Assembly (NCBI GenBank): GCA_021767885.1
Contig: JAASSM010000011.1
Location: 1 to 12,306, forward strand
DNA: 12,306 nucleotides
Direction: 5' to 3'
Origin: a bacterium
Lineage (GTDB): Bacteria > Krumholzibacteriota > Krumholzibacteria > LZORAL124-64-63
The translations under genes and the position numbers were made by a program. Below are positions 1-8,788 of the stretch, piece by piece; position 1 is the stretch's first letter, and the number at the start of each line of letters is the position of its first letter. The notes beneath the pieces were generated by a model. That model made no database searches and was not told where the DNA came from. It worked only from the letters and a program-made list of their open reading frames with translations.

Positions 1-560
1 AGGGTGCCCGCCAGGCCATAGACCGCCCCGGCGGCCAGCAGGAAGAGCAGCGAGCCGAGGAGGTTGAGGACCAGCGCCTTGACCGCGCCCTCGAGGTCGT
101 CCCGGCGGCCGCCCAGGACCAGCAGTCCGAAGCTGCCCACCAGCAGCACCTCGAACCACACGTAGAGGTTGAAGAGGTCGCCGGTGAGGAAGGCGCCGGC
201 CACCCCCAGCAGGAGCACGTGCAGCAGCGGGAAGAACATGCGCCGACCCCGCCGCAGCGGCATCTCGGCCGCTCCGTACACCGCGACCACCGCCGCGATC
301 ACCGCCGTCAGCAGGATCATCACCGCGCTGAGGCCATCGGCGGCCAGGGTGATGCCCACCGGGGCCGGCCAGCCGCCCACCTGGAGGACCAGCGTGCCCG
401 TGCTCCGGATCTCGCCCAGCAGCAGCAGCGCCGCCGGCAGCAGCAGCAGCGCCGCACCCACGCCCACTGCGGCCTGCAGCCGCGGCCAGCGCCACAGCGC
501 CAGCGCGAGGGCGGCGCCCAGCAGGGGGATCAGCAGCGGGCTGACCAGCAGCGCGCTCAT
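1..560 (-). CDS. mnhD: Na+/H+ antiporter subunit D (MrpD/MnhD), 3' part cut off by window edge
   Basis: This is a membrane subunit of the Mrp cation/proton antiporter, homologous to the proton-pumping NuoM/NuoN subunits of complex I. Only the first 186 residues are in the window; the full family length is near 490-500. Hydrophobic segments are visible around residues 5-22, 32-48, 73-95, 108-125, 131-149 and 165-184. The segment GDLFNLYVWFEVLLVGSF holds a glutamate at residue 137, at the position of the conserved TM5 glutamate of MrpD, which is thought to take part in proton transfer. Reading opens at an ATG that overlaps the mnhC stop (ATGA). A GGAGGA ribosome-binding site lies seven bases upstream, inside the end of mnhC. 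In known operons mnhE, mnhF and mnhG follow and should lie beyond the left edge. MrpD and MrpA resemble each other, but position after a NuoK-like mnhC identifies this one as D. Confidence 0.93.
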   Translation of the reverse strand, partial: MSALLVSPLLIPLLGAALALALWRWPRLQAAVGVGAALLLLPAALLLLGEIRSTGTLVLQVGGWPAPVGITLAADGLSAVMILLTAVIAAVVAVYGAAEMPLRRGRRMFFPLLHVLLLGVAGAFLTGDLFNLYVWFEVLLVGSFGLLVLGGRRDDLEGAVKALVLNLLGSLLFLLAAGAVYGLAGT

Positions 561-904
561 GTGTCGGTCCTCCGCAGGCTGTCGGGATCATCGTCGCCCA
601 CGGCATGGTGGGTGCGCCAGAGCAGCGCCGCGGCGAATGCGAGCAGCGCGAAACCGATGACGATGGCCGTCAGCACCAGGGCCTGGGGCAGGGGATCGGC
701 GGCGCCGGGCGGGGGCGCGGCCTGACCCTCGGCGATCAACGGCGGCACCGCGCGGGTCAAGCGCCCGGCCACCAGGACGCCCAGGTTCACCGCGTTGCCC
801 AGCAGCACCAGGCCCACCAGGAGCTGGCCCAGCGATCGCTGCAGCAGGAGGTAGAGGCCGCAGCCGAAGAGCACGCCCACCACGAGGGCCAGCAGGAGGG
901 TCAT
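557..904 (-). CDS. mnhC: Na+/H+ antiporter subunit C (MrpC/MnhC)
   Basis: This 115-residue membrane protein is homologous to NuoK of complex I and is a small subunit of the Mrp antiporter. Three hydrophobic segments are visible, at about residues 2-20, 27-47 and 73-95, as expected for the family. The GNAVNL motif at residues 36-41 in the second segment is the NuoK/MrpC hallmark. The chosen ATG overlaps the mnhB stop in an ATGA arrangement and is preceded by a purine-rich GGAAGGAAG stretch. A much longer upstream opening exists in this frame, but it lies wholly inside mnhB and would give an implausible arginine-rich extension. The tail after residue 96 is charged (HHAVGDDDPDSLRRTDT) and cytoplasmic-looking. 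The length agrees with MnhC proteins (about 110-120 residues). Confidence 0.95.
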   Translation of the reverse strand: MTLLLALVVGVLFGCGLYLLLQRSLGQLLVGLVLLGNAVNLGVLVAGRLTRAVPPLIAEGQAAPPPGAADPLPQALVLTAIVIGFALLAFAAALLWRTHHAVGDDDPDSLRRTDT

Positions 905-1325
905 GGCTGGCTTCCTTCCTCGCCGTCGGGGTCGATCACGCCCAGGAGGATCAACGTCACGGCTCCGAGCACCACGAGGTACACGCCCAGGTCGAAGAGC
1001 AGGACGGTGCCGAACTTGCCCAGCGACAGCATCTCGCCCCACCACTGGCCGGTCATGAAGGACTGTCCCTTCAGGAGGGCCGGGACGCCGCTCAGCGCGG
1101 CGACGAGCAGGCCGACCGCCAGCACGGTGAGCGGGCTGGTGCGCAGCAGCCGGCGCGCCGAGAGCGGTCCGCAGGCCAGCGCGTGGACCACGAAGCCCGC
1201 CGCGGCCAGTAGCCCGCCGATGAACCCGCCGCCGGGCTCGTTGTGGCCGCGGAGCAGGACCACCACGGACATGCTCACCAGCAGCAGGGTCACCGGTCGG
1301 CTCACCACGCGCAGGGGGATCCAGT

Positions 1326-1329
<4 letters not shown>
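901..1329 (-). CDS. mnhB: Na+/H+ antiporter subunit B (MrpB/MnhB)
   Basis: This 142-residue integral membrane subunit of the Mrp antiporter belongs to the MnhB/MbhF-type family. Four hydrophobic segments are visible at about residues 10-26, 33-52, 68-84 and 106-131. The motif GHNEPGGGFIGGL at residues 28-40 is the diagnostic MnhB signature (GHxxPGGGFxGG) between the first two helices. The ATG overlaps the mnhA stop by four bases (ATGA), and a GGAAGGGGG purine stretch lies just upstream. A long continuous reading frame extends far upstream of this ATG, but it is the out-of-frame shadow of mnhA. The short acidic C-terminus (DPDGEEGSQP) is unremarkable. The length matches the family (about 140 residues). 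Confidence 0.95.
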
Positions 1330-3698
<2,369 letters not shown>

Positions 3699-3801
3699 GG
3701 GATCTCGGAAACGCGCGGACAAGCTACGTGCGACCGCGCACTCTCGCGAGGGGCCGGCCGGGGATCCTGCGGACCGGGGCCGGCTGTATTACCCTGCCGG
3801 G

Positions 3802-4614
3802 ATGATCGATCGCGCCCCGGACGTCCCCATCGCCGTGCTCCACGAGCGCCGTCTGCGCGTGTTCATCCTGCTCAGCGGCCTCTTCTTCGGCACCCTGGCC
3901 ATGCTCAACATCCTGGGGATCAGCCGGTTCGTGGTGCTCGGCTCCTGGGATCCGGCGCTGGGCTGGCGATGGGGGTCCTGGGGCGAGGTGAGCTTCGCCG
4001 TGGCCGTGGGCGTGCTGCCCTATCCGCTCACCTTCCTCTGCACCGACCTGATCAGCGAGTTCTATGGCCGGCGCCGCGCCAACTTCGTGGTCCTGGTCGG
4101 ACTGCTCATCAACCTCTGGGTGGTGGCCATCATGTGGCTGGGCGGCGCGCTGCCGGGGGGCGGACCGGCCGAGGACGCCTTCTTCACCATCCGCCGCCTC
4201 ACCTTCGGCGCCGTGGCGGCCTCGATGATCGCCTACCTCGCCGCCCAGTTCGTGGACGTCCAGCTCTTCCACTTCTGGAAGCGCCTGACCCGGGGGCGGC
4301 ATCTCTGGATCCGCAACAACGGCTCCACGGTGGTCAGCCAGTTCGTGGACACCTTCGCGGTGATCGCCATCACGCACTTCTATGCCGGGGCCCTGCCGCT
4401 GCAGGACGGCCAGTCGCTGTGGCCGCAGCTCTGGGTCTTCATCGCCACCGGCTACGGCTTCAAGCTCCTGGCGGCGCTGCTCGACACCCCCATCATCTAC
4501 GGCCTGGTGGCCCTGCTCTCCCGTTACCTCCACCTCGACCCCATCCGTGACCCCGGGCACGATGCCATCGGGCCGCAGACCGGGCCGATGGCGCCGCCGC
4601 ACCGGTCGGCCTGA
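3802..4614 (+). CDS. Queuosine precursor transporter, VUT/YhhQ family
   Basis: This 270-residue integral membrane protein probably imports a queuosine precursor (preQ0/preQ1), feeding tRNA wobble-base modification; that role is known from E. coli YhhQ. About six hydrophobic segments are visible, at residues 18-40, 63-80, 94-115, 134-152, 180-198 and 208-240. Family marks are TDLISEFYGRRRAN at residues 81-94, RNNGSTVVSQFVDT at 171-184 and the final KLLAALLDTPIIYGL block at 221-235. It is longer than E. coli YhhQ (about 220 residues) because of longer loops at 46-62 and 115-128 and a proline-rich tail. I chose the ATG at 3802 because the upstream in-frame sequence lies antisense to mnhA and is arginine-rich and non-hydrophobic. 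No strong ribosome-binding site precedes it. No queuosine synthesis gene is nearby, so substrate is assigned by family only. Confidence 0.88.
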   Translation: MIDRAPDVPIAVLHERRLRVFILLSGLFFGTLAMLNILGISRFVVLGSWDPALGWRWGSWGEVSFAVAVGVLPYPLTFLCTDLISEFYGRRRANFVVLVGLLINLWVVAIMWLGGALPGGGPAEDAFFTIRRLTFGAVAASMIAYLAAQFVDVQLFHFWKRLTRGRHLWIRNNGSTVVSQFVDTFAVIAITHFYAGALPLQDGQSLWPQLWVFIATGYGFKLLAALLDTPIIYGLVALLSRYLHLDPIRDPGHDAIGPQTGPMAPPHRSA

Positions 4615-4632
4615 CCCGCGGCGTCGCCGCCG

Positions 4633-5754
4633 CTAGAGCTTCGCCAGCACCGCCGCGGTCATGTCGGTGGTCCCGGCCGTGCCGCCCATGTCGCGCGTGC
4701 GGACCTCGCCCTCGGCGATCACCGCGGCGATGGCGTTCTCCAGGCGGGTCGCCAGGTCGGTCTCGCCCAGGTGGTCGAGCATCATCTTCGCCGACAGCAT
4801 CATGGCGATGGGGTTGACCCGGTCCTGGCCCACGTACTTGGGCGCCGAGCCATGACTGGGCTCGAAGATGGCCACCTGGTCACCGATGTTGCCGGAGCAG
4901 GCGAAGCCCAGACCGCCCACCAGCTGGGCGCAGAGGTCGCTGACGATGTCGCCGAACATGTTGCTGGCCACCAGCACGCCGTAGTCCTGGGGGTTCTTCA
5001 CCAGCCACATGCACATGGCATCGATGTTGGTCTCCCAGAGCTCGATGCCGGGGTAGTCCCGGGCGATGTTCCGCGCCTCGCGCACCATCAGGCCGCTGGT
5101 CTCGCGGATCACGTTGGGCTTCTCCACCACCGTCACCGACGGGTAGCCGAACTCGCGGGCGTACTCGAAGGCATCGCGGACGATGGCCCGACAGCCCTCC
5201 CGGGTGAAGATGCGGACGCTGGCGGCGATGTCCTCGCTGGCGGTGTCGGCCAGGCGCCCCATCTGGGCCGGGTGGGTCTGCGACATGATCTCGCGGACCG
5301 CATCCGGCAGGGGATGCCACTCCACGCCCATGTAGAGGCCCTCGGTGTTCTGCCGGAAGACCACCAGGTCGAGATCGTCGCGGTAGTTGAGGGGGTTGCC
5401 GGGGTAGGCCTTGCAGGGGCGCAGGTTGGTGCGCAGATCGAACTCCTGGCGCAGGCGGACGATGGGACTGCGGTAGACGTGCCCCTGGCCCTGGAGTTCG
5501 GGGATCAGTTCCTGCTCGGCCTCCTCCTTGGGCTTGGAGGTGATGGCGCCGAAGAGGGCGGCGTCCACGGTCTTCAGCATGGCGATGGTGCGGTCCGGCA
5601 GGGGGTTGGCCTCCGTGCGCCAGATCTCCCAGCCGATGTCGCCGGGGAGGTACTCGGCGTCGAAGCCGAGCCTGTCGAGCACCGCGCGGGTGGCATCCAT
5701 CACGTCCACGCCGACGCCATCGCCGGGCATCCAGCCGATCCTGTACTTCGCCAT
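4633..5754 (-). CDS. Isocitrate/isopropylmalate dehydrogenase family enzyme, most likely isocitrate dehydrogenase-like
   Basis: This 373-residue enzyme belongs to the beta-decarboxylating dehydrogenase family, which oxidatively decarboxylates (R)-hydroxyacids such as isocitrate, 3-isopropylmalate, homoisocitrate or tartrate using NAD(P)+ and Mg2+/Mn2+. Substrate-binding arginines are R102, R112 and R134, with S96 in RSPIVRLRQEFDLR. The catalytic tyrosine is Y141 (FRQNTEGLYMGVEW) and the catalytic lysine is K212. Metal aspartates are D245, D269 and D273 (SNMFGDIVSDL). The cofactor loop HGSAPKYVGQDRVNP (301-315) closely resembles that of E. coli NADP-isocitrate dehydrogenase, including K306, Y307 and V313. 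The later Tyr/Arg pair of that enzyme is not evident (VRTRDMGGTAGT follows). N115 of the E. coli enzyme is replaced by isoleucine (I98). The start has a GGAGGA site nine bases upstream. The family assignment is firm; substrate and cofactor are inferred. Confidence 0.9.
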   Translation of the reverse strand: MAKYRIGWMPGDGVGVDVMDATRAVLDRLGFDAEYLPGDIGWEIWRTEANPLPDRTIAMLKTVDAALFGAITSKPKEEAEQELIPELQGQGHVYRSPIVRLRQEFDLRTNLRPCKAYPGNPLNYRDDLDLVVFRQNTEGLYMGVEWHPLPDAVREIMSQTHPAQMGRLADTASEDIAASVRIFTREGCRAIVRDAFEYAREFGYPSVTVVEKPNVIRETSGLMVREARNIARDYPGIELWETNIDAMCMWLVKNPQDYGVLVASNMFGDIVSDLCAQLVGGLGFACSGNIGDQVAIFEPSHGSAPKYVGQDRVNPIAMMLSAKMMLDHLGETDLATRLENAIAAVIAEGEVRTRDMGGTAGTTDMTAAVLAKL

Positions 5755-5832
5755 GGTCGCGTGTCCTCCGGGGCCGGGGTCAGAAGGGCGGGGCCGCCGG
5801 CGCGCGGCGACCGCGGTCGCATCGGTGCCTCG

Positions 5833-5860
5833 AAGATAGAGCCTTGTCAACTACGGGCAA
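5833..5860 (-). promoter_or_regulatory. Candidate promoter for the dehydrogenase gene
   Basis: Reading leftwards there is TTGCCC, a 16-base gap, then TATCTT, upstream of the dehydrogenase ATG at 5754. A perfect TTGACA also sits at 5845-5850 in the same direction, but 17 bases after it there is only CACCGA. Either could be the -35 element. The leader would be about 60-75 bases and ends with the GGAGGA site. The assignment assumes sigma-70-like consensus. Confidence 0.35.
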
Positions 5861-5900
5861 AGCGTTTCCCTCGGTGCGCCAAGGAGCGGGGTCTTCGCTG

Positions 5901-5916
5901 GCCCGTGGCGACGGGC
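5901..5916 (-). terminator. Small hairpin just after the 183-residue secreted protein gene
   Basis: GCCCGT-GGCG-ACGGGC is a perfect six-base stem with a four-base loop, starting six bases beyond the stop codon of the gene at 5922-6473. No T-run follows on the minus strand, so it may be a weak terminator or a 3'-end stabilising hairpin rather than a classical intrinsic terminator. Confidence 0.3.
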
Positions 5917-5921
5917 ACGGA

Positions 5922-6473
5922 TCAGCGGAAGAGGTCCCGGATGGCACTGAACGACCTCGTCGCGGTGGCCAGGCCGCCATTGATGGTCGACACCGTGCCG
6001 GTGCAGGCGTAGAGGTCGTCCGGCTGCAGGCCGTCGGCGTACCCTGGCGACGGGGGCGAGAAGCTCGAGGGCTCGCTCGGACCGGCCTCGAGATAGACCT
6101 CGTGCTGCGCGGTGACGATCATCAGCACGGTGGCGAGGATCACGAACTCATCGGTGACCGGGATGGGTGTGCCGTAGCCCACGAGATGATTGTCCAGGTC
6201 GCCGAAGTTGAGCCAGCCGCTGGGGCCGCTCGCGTGGATCACGATGAGTTCGCCGGGATCATGGATGAAACCGCACTCGTAGCCGCCCACGGTGGCGGTG
6301 ACGGGCTCGAGGTAGATGTAGCCCTCGAAGGGCTCGTCGACGGGGACCTGGGTGTTGGGAAACACCGCATCGGGGGTGAAGGTGAAGCCCATCGTGTCCT
6401 GGGCTCCTGCGGGCATGGCGGACAGGGGCATGAGCAGGGCGACGAGGGCGCAGAGGGCGAGCAGGCGATCCAT
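5922..6473 (-). CDS. Small secreted protein of unknown function, with C-terminal tail related to its upstream neighbour
   Basis: This is an unrecognised 183-residue exported protein. Residues 1-24 form a signal peptide with a long hydrophobic core (LLALCALVALLMPLSAM), with likely cleavage after AGA before QDTMG. The mature part is rich in beta-type sequence, with only two cysteines (C67 and C157) and no membrane segment. The block GWLNFGDLDNHLVGY is followed by FVILATVLMIVTAQHEVYLE, suggesting a single beta-sandwich domain. The end, CTGTV...SFSAIRDLFR, resembles the end of the protein at 6620-7237 (CSGTI...TLSEVKGLYDR). From memory, unnamed secreted proteins with similar tails occur in Eisenbacteria-like genomes; I could not check this. 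The start is supported by a GAGAGGAG site five bases upstream. It lies 146 bases downstream of its neighbour and probably has its own promoter. Function is unknown. Confidence 0.82.
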   Translation of the reverse strand: MDRLLALCALVALLMPLSAMPAGAQDTMGFTFTPDAVFPNTQVPVDEPFEGYIYLEPVTATVGGYECGFIHDPGELIVIHASGPSGWLNFGDLDNHLVGYGTPIPVTDEFVILATVLMIVTAQHEVYLEAGPSEPSSFSPPSPGYADGLQPDDLYACTGTVSTINGGLATATRSFSAIRDLFR

Positions 6474-6512
6474 GATGGCTCCTCTCGGTGGTGAACGGGC
6501 ACATCCAGGATC

Positions 6513-6518
6513 AGTATA
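6513..6518 (-). promoter_or_regulatory. Candidate -10 element for the 183-residue secreted protein gene
   Basis: On the minus strand the sequence CCGTATACTG contains TATACT (five of six matches to TATAAT), 40 bases upstream of the ATG at 6473. The region 17 bases further upstream is GC-rich with no recognisable -35 box, so the call rests on the -10 alone and on its standing out from very GC-rich surroundings. Confidence 0.3.
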
Positions 6519-6564
6519 CGGGATGCGGGATCGCAGCGGGAGGGCGCCGGCGGGGATGCAGAAC

Positions 6565-6589
6565 GAGGCGCACCCCGGGGGCGCGCCTC
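6565..6589 (-). terminator. GC-rich hairpin after the 205-residue secreted protein gene
   Basis: GAGGCGC, an 11-base loop, then GCGCCTC gives a perfect seven-base stem. The loop itself contains self-complementary CCCCGGGG. It sits 30 bases beyond the stop codon of the gene at 6620-7237 and before the promoter candidate of the next gene. Only GTTCT follows on the minus strand, so the T-tract is poor. A partial terminator between the two secreted-protein genes is the likeliest role. Confidence 0.4.
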
Positions 6590-6619
6590 GCGGGCGGAGG
6601 TGCGGTGTGGTGTGGTGGT

Positions 6620-7237
6620 CTACCGGTCGTACAGCCCCTTGACCTCGCTCAGCGTGCTGGCCGAGGTGCTCACGGGGTTGCAGTCGAGGCCGGGGAAGAC
6701 GCCGGTGATGGTGCCGGAGCACGACTCGCCGCTGTTCTTCTCGATCAGGATGGGCAGGGTCTCGTCCACGGGGACGGGCGCGAAGTCCGAGTAGAACGTG
6801 AAGGAGCCCATCCCCACCGGGCCGGGTTCGCAATCGTCGGACATGGTCGACGGTTCCCACTTGATGATGATGCCCTCGACGCCGGGGATGGAGGGATCGC
6901 CATTGCACTCCACCATGGCGTAGTACTCCACCAGGCAATCATCGGGCACGCCGTCGGACGTGCCGGCCACGTCGGTGAAGCGGATGGCATCGACCACCTG
7001 CTCGCACTCGCAGGTGCCGCTGGGGGTATCGATGAGCAGGTCGAGATGGCTGAGGGCGGTCTGATCGTCGGTGTCCCAGGACATCTCCAGGGTATAGCAC
7101 CACAGGCCGAGGGAGGGGTCGCCGTCATTCATGGCGGCGGTGATCTCGCCGCCGATGAAGCACTGGGCGGCGGCGGGGGCGGCGGCCAGCAGCAGGGCGA
7201 GCAGGCCGAGCAGGGTCTTCATGCGCAAGGTGTTCAT
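6620..7237 (-). CDS. Cysteine-rich small secreted protein of unknown function
   Basis: This is an unrecognised 205-residue exported protein. Residues 1-24 are a signal peptide (basic start, hydrophobic core LLGLLALLLAAAPAAA, likely cleavage before QCF). The residue before C26 is Q, so this is not a lipobox. The mature protein is acidic and holds nine cysteines (26, 47, 76, 78, 101, 111, 136, 173, 186), which suggests disulfides in the periplasm or outside. It has no membrane segment. SHLDLLID (63-70), EGIIIKWEP (121-129) and GSFTFYSDFAP (144-154) look like strands of a beta-sandwich. The C-terminal ~33 residues (CSGTITG...STLSEVKGLYDR) resemble the end of the 183-residue downstream protein. 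The ATG at 7237 has AAAGGAG five bases upstream; the ATG at 7222 is less well placed. A TTGACT-17-TAGACT promoter precedes it. Function is unknown. Confidence 0.82.
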   Translation of the reverse strand: MNTLRMKTLLGLLALLLAAAPAAAQCFIGGEITAAMNDGDPSLGLWCYTLEMSWDTDDQTALSHLDLLIDTPSGTCECEQVVDAIRFTDVAGTSDGVPDDCLVEYYAMVECNGDPSIPGVEGIIIKWEPSTMSDDCEPGPVGMGSFTFYSDFAPVPVDETLPILIEKNSGESCSGTITGVFPGLDCNPVSTSASTLSEVKGLYDR

Positions 7238-7284
7238 GGTGGCTCCTTTGCATGGCCGGACGAGGAGGTCTCGCCGGGGGAGCG

Positions 7285-7313
7285 AGTCTACGGACTGCGC
7301 CTGTCAAAGTCAA
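7285..7313 (-). promoter_or_regulatory. Sigma-70-like promoter for the cysteine-rich secreted protein gene
   Basis: On the minus strand TTGACT, a 17-base spacer, then TAGACT (four of six to consensus) ends about 48 bases upstream of the ATG at 7237. TTGACA overlaps the spacer directly after TTGACT, giving TTGACTTTGACA, so a second -35 register is possible. The spacing to the ribosome-binding site is normal. Confidence 0.5.
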
Positions 7314-7397
7314 CAGGTTCGGTCCGTTAAGCTCGGGTCCCCCGCAGGCCACGATGCCACGGGGCGGTGCAGGCGCGGCGGCGTCCGTGCACGGGAG

Positions 7398-8585
7398 TCA
7401 GCGGCCGGCGGCCTCGGCGTAAAGCGCCTCGAGCTGATCCACGGTCCGGCGGAACGCGAAGTGGCGTGCCACGTGGTCGCGGGCCGCGGCCCCCACCGAC
7501 GCGCGGTCTGCCGGCCGGTCGAGGAAGGCGGCCAGGGCTACGGCGAGGGTGGCCACGTCGCGGGCGGGGACCGTCCGCCCCACGGCCGGCGACGTCAGGA
7601 CGTCGGTGACGCCCGCGATGGCATAGGCAACCGGCGGCAGGCCGGCCGCCATGGCCTCCAGCAGCACCAGGGGAAGCCCTTCCCAGAGCGAGGCCATGGC
7701 GAAGACGTCGGCCGCGGCCATGACGCGATCCAGGTCGGCCAGGTTGCCGGGGAGCTGCACGTGGGGGGCGAGGTCCTCGGCGGCGATCCGCGCCTCGAGT
7801 TGCGGGCGCTGCTCGCCCTCGCCGGCGATCACCAGGCGGAAGGGGCGGCCCTGGGCGCGCAGGTGTGCGGCGGCGGCCACCAGGTCGGCATGGTTCTTCT
7901 GGGGCCCCAGGCGTCCGGCGGCCAGGATCAGGGGCACCTCCGCCGGGACGCCGAGGCGCTGGCGGATGGCGGCGCGCTCGTCGGGCGTCAGCGTCACGCC
8001 CGGCTCCACACCGTTGGTCACGGTGCGCAGGCGGGGGGTGGCCGCGGGGTCCAGCCCGAGCTGAGCGCACATGCTGGCGCGGACGTCGTCGGAGACCGCC
8101 ACGGTGAACGCGCAGCGGCGGATGATCTGCCGATAGGCCTGCATGCGCAGGGCGCGGCGCACGGGATCGTCCGCGTCGCCGTACTCGAATTCCTGGTTGT
8201 TGTGGATGGTGGCGATCACCGGGCAGATGCCGGTCCACTGGGCCATCAGCCCCCAGAAGTTGGCACCGGGCAGGTGGGTCTGCATCACCCCGATGCCGGT
8301 GGCGCGCACCAGGTCGCGCAGCCGGGCCCGGCCCCGGCGCAGGGACGCCAGGAAGCGCGGCGGGTTGCCGATGGGGCCGCGGACGTGCCCGAGCTCGTGC
8401 AGGTGGACCCCGGCAGCCACGCGGTCGCGAAGGGGGCCGGGGGCCTCGATCACCACCAGGTGCGAGGCATGCCCGCGCCCGGCCAGGGCATTGGCGAACC
8501 GGACGGCCAGCTGCTCCGCGCCGCCCATGCCGAGGGTCTCGATCACCTGGGCCACCGGGGGCAAGGGGGAAGGGCTGGCGGGCAT
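7398..8585 (-). CDS. Glycosyltransferase, family 4 type (GT-B fold)
   Basis: This 395-residue GT-B glycosyltransferase is expected to transfer a sugar from a nucleotide-sugar donor to a glycan or lipid-linked acceptor at the cytoplasmic face of the membrane. The N-terminal acceptor half starts with VIETLGMGGAEQLAVRFANAL, whose GGAE (21-24) is the usual glycine-rich loop. The C-terminal donor half starts near NGVE (191-194). It holds RLGPQKNH (225-232, the phosphate-binding Arg/Lys region) and the EX7E signature in WEGLPLVLLE (E302 and E310). There is no signal peptide or membrane helix. The ATG at 8585 has AGGAG six bases upstream. The gene is divergent from the secreted beta-helix protein and shares an A+T-rich promoter island with it. 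Donor and acceptor cannot be told from sequence; a role in surface polysaccharide or glycoprotein decoration is inference. Confidence 0.92.
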   Translation of the reverse strand: MPASPSPLPPVAQVIETLGMGGAEQLAVRFANALAGRGHASHLVVIEAPGPLRDRVAAGVHLHELGHVRGPIGNPPRFLASLRRGRARLRDLVRATGIGVMQTHLPGANFWGLMAQWTGICPVIATIHNNQEFEYGDADDPVRRALRMQAYRQIIRRCAFTVAVSDDVRASMCAQLGLDPAATPRLRTVTNGVEPGVTLTPDERAAIRQRLGVPAEVPLILAAGRLGPQKNHADLVAAAAHLRAQGRPFRLVIAGEGEQRPQLEARIAAEDLAPHVQLPGNLADLDRVMAAADVFAMASLWEGLPLVLLEAMAAGLPPVAYAIAGVTDVLTSPAVGRTVPARDVATLAVALAAFLDRPADRASVGAAARDHVARHFAFRRTVDQLEALYAEAAGR

Positions 8586-8707
8586 GCGAGGCTCCTGGGC
8601 GTGGGCGGTCGAGACGCGAGGGCCCGCTCATCGATAGCCCATGGCGGCGTGGTCGTCCAGTTCCGGATGCCCCGGGGACCATCCCCGCAGACCGCCGGGG
8701 ATGCCCG

Positions 8708-8736
8708 TTGACCCCCTGAGGATTATACCGTAAAAT
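8708..8736 (+). promoter_or_regulatory. Strong sigma-70-like promoter for the beta-helix protein gene
   Basis: TTGACC (8708-8713), a 17-base spacer, then TAAAAT (8731-8736, five of six to TATAAT) lies upstream of the ATG at 8789, giving a leader of about 45 bases. It sits in an A+T-rich island (8718-8760) that stands out sharply from the GC-rich surroundings. Confidence 0.6.
8722..8727 (-). promoter_or_regulatory. Perfect -10 box for the divergent glycosyltransferase gene
   Basis: The minus strand reads GGTATAATCC, a perfect TATAAT. It faces the glycosyltransferase gene starting at 8585 and would give a leader of about 130 bases. No good -35 lies at 16-18 bases; TTGCTT is 20 bases upstream. 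It falls within the spacer of the opposing promoter, so the two directions may compete. Confidence 0.4.
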
Positions 8737-8788
8737 ATATATCCGAAAAGCAACCGAAATCCACCTGCCACCGTGGGGTCCGCATCCG

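Noticed and set aside
421..470. Repeated CAGCAG units at the start of mnhD, as a repeat element
   Set aside because: They encode leucine and alanine runs in a membrane helix with biased codon use. They are ordinary low-complexity coding sequence.
4618..4630. GCGGC-GTC-GCCGC inverted repeat between the transporter and dehydrogenase stop codons
   Set aside because: A five-base stem with a three-base loop and no T-run is too weak, and such repeats are expected by chance in this composition. It also overlaps the very short 18-base gap.
6620..7237. Lipoprotein signal on the cysteine-rich secreted protein (AAAQC)
   Set aside because: The residue before the cysteine is glutamine, whereas a lipobox needs Gly, Ala or Ser there. 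A standard signal peptidase I site fits better.
7385..7394. CCGTGCACGG palindrome just after the first glycosyltransferase gene, as a terminator
   Set aside because: A perfect palindrome without a loop cannot form a stable short hairpin and has no T-run. It is probably chance.
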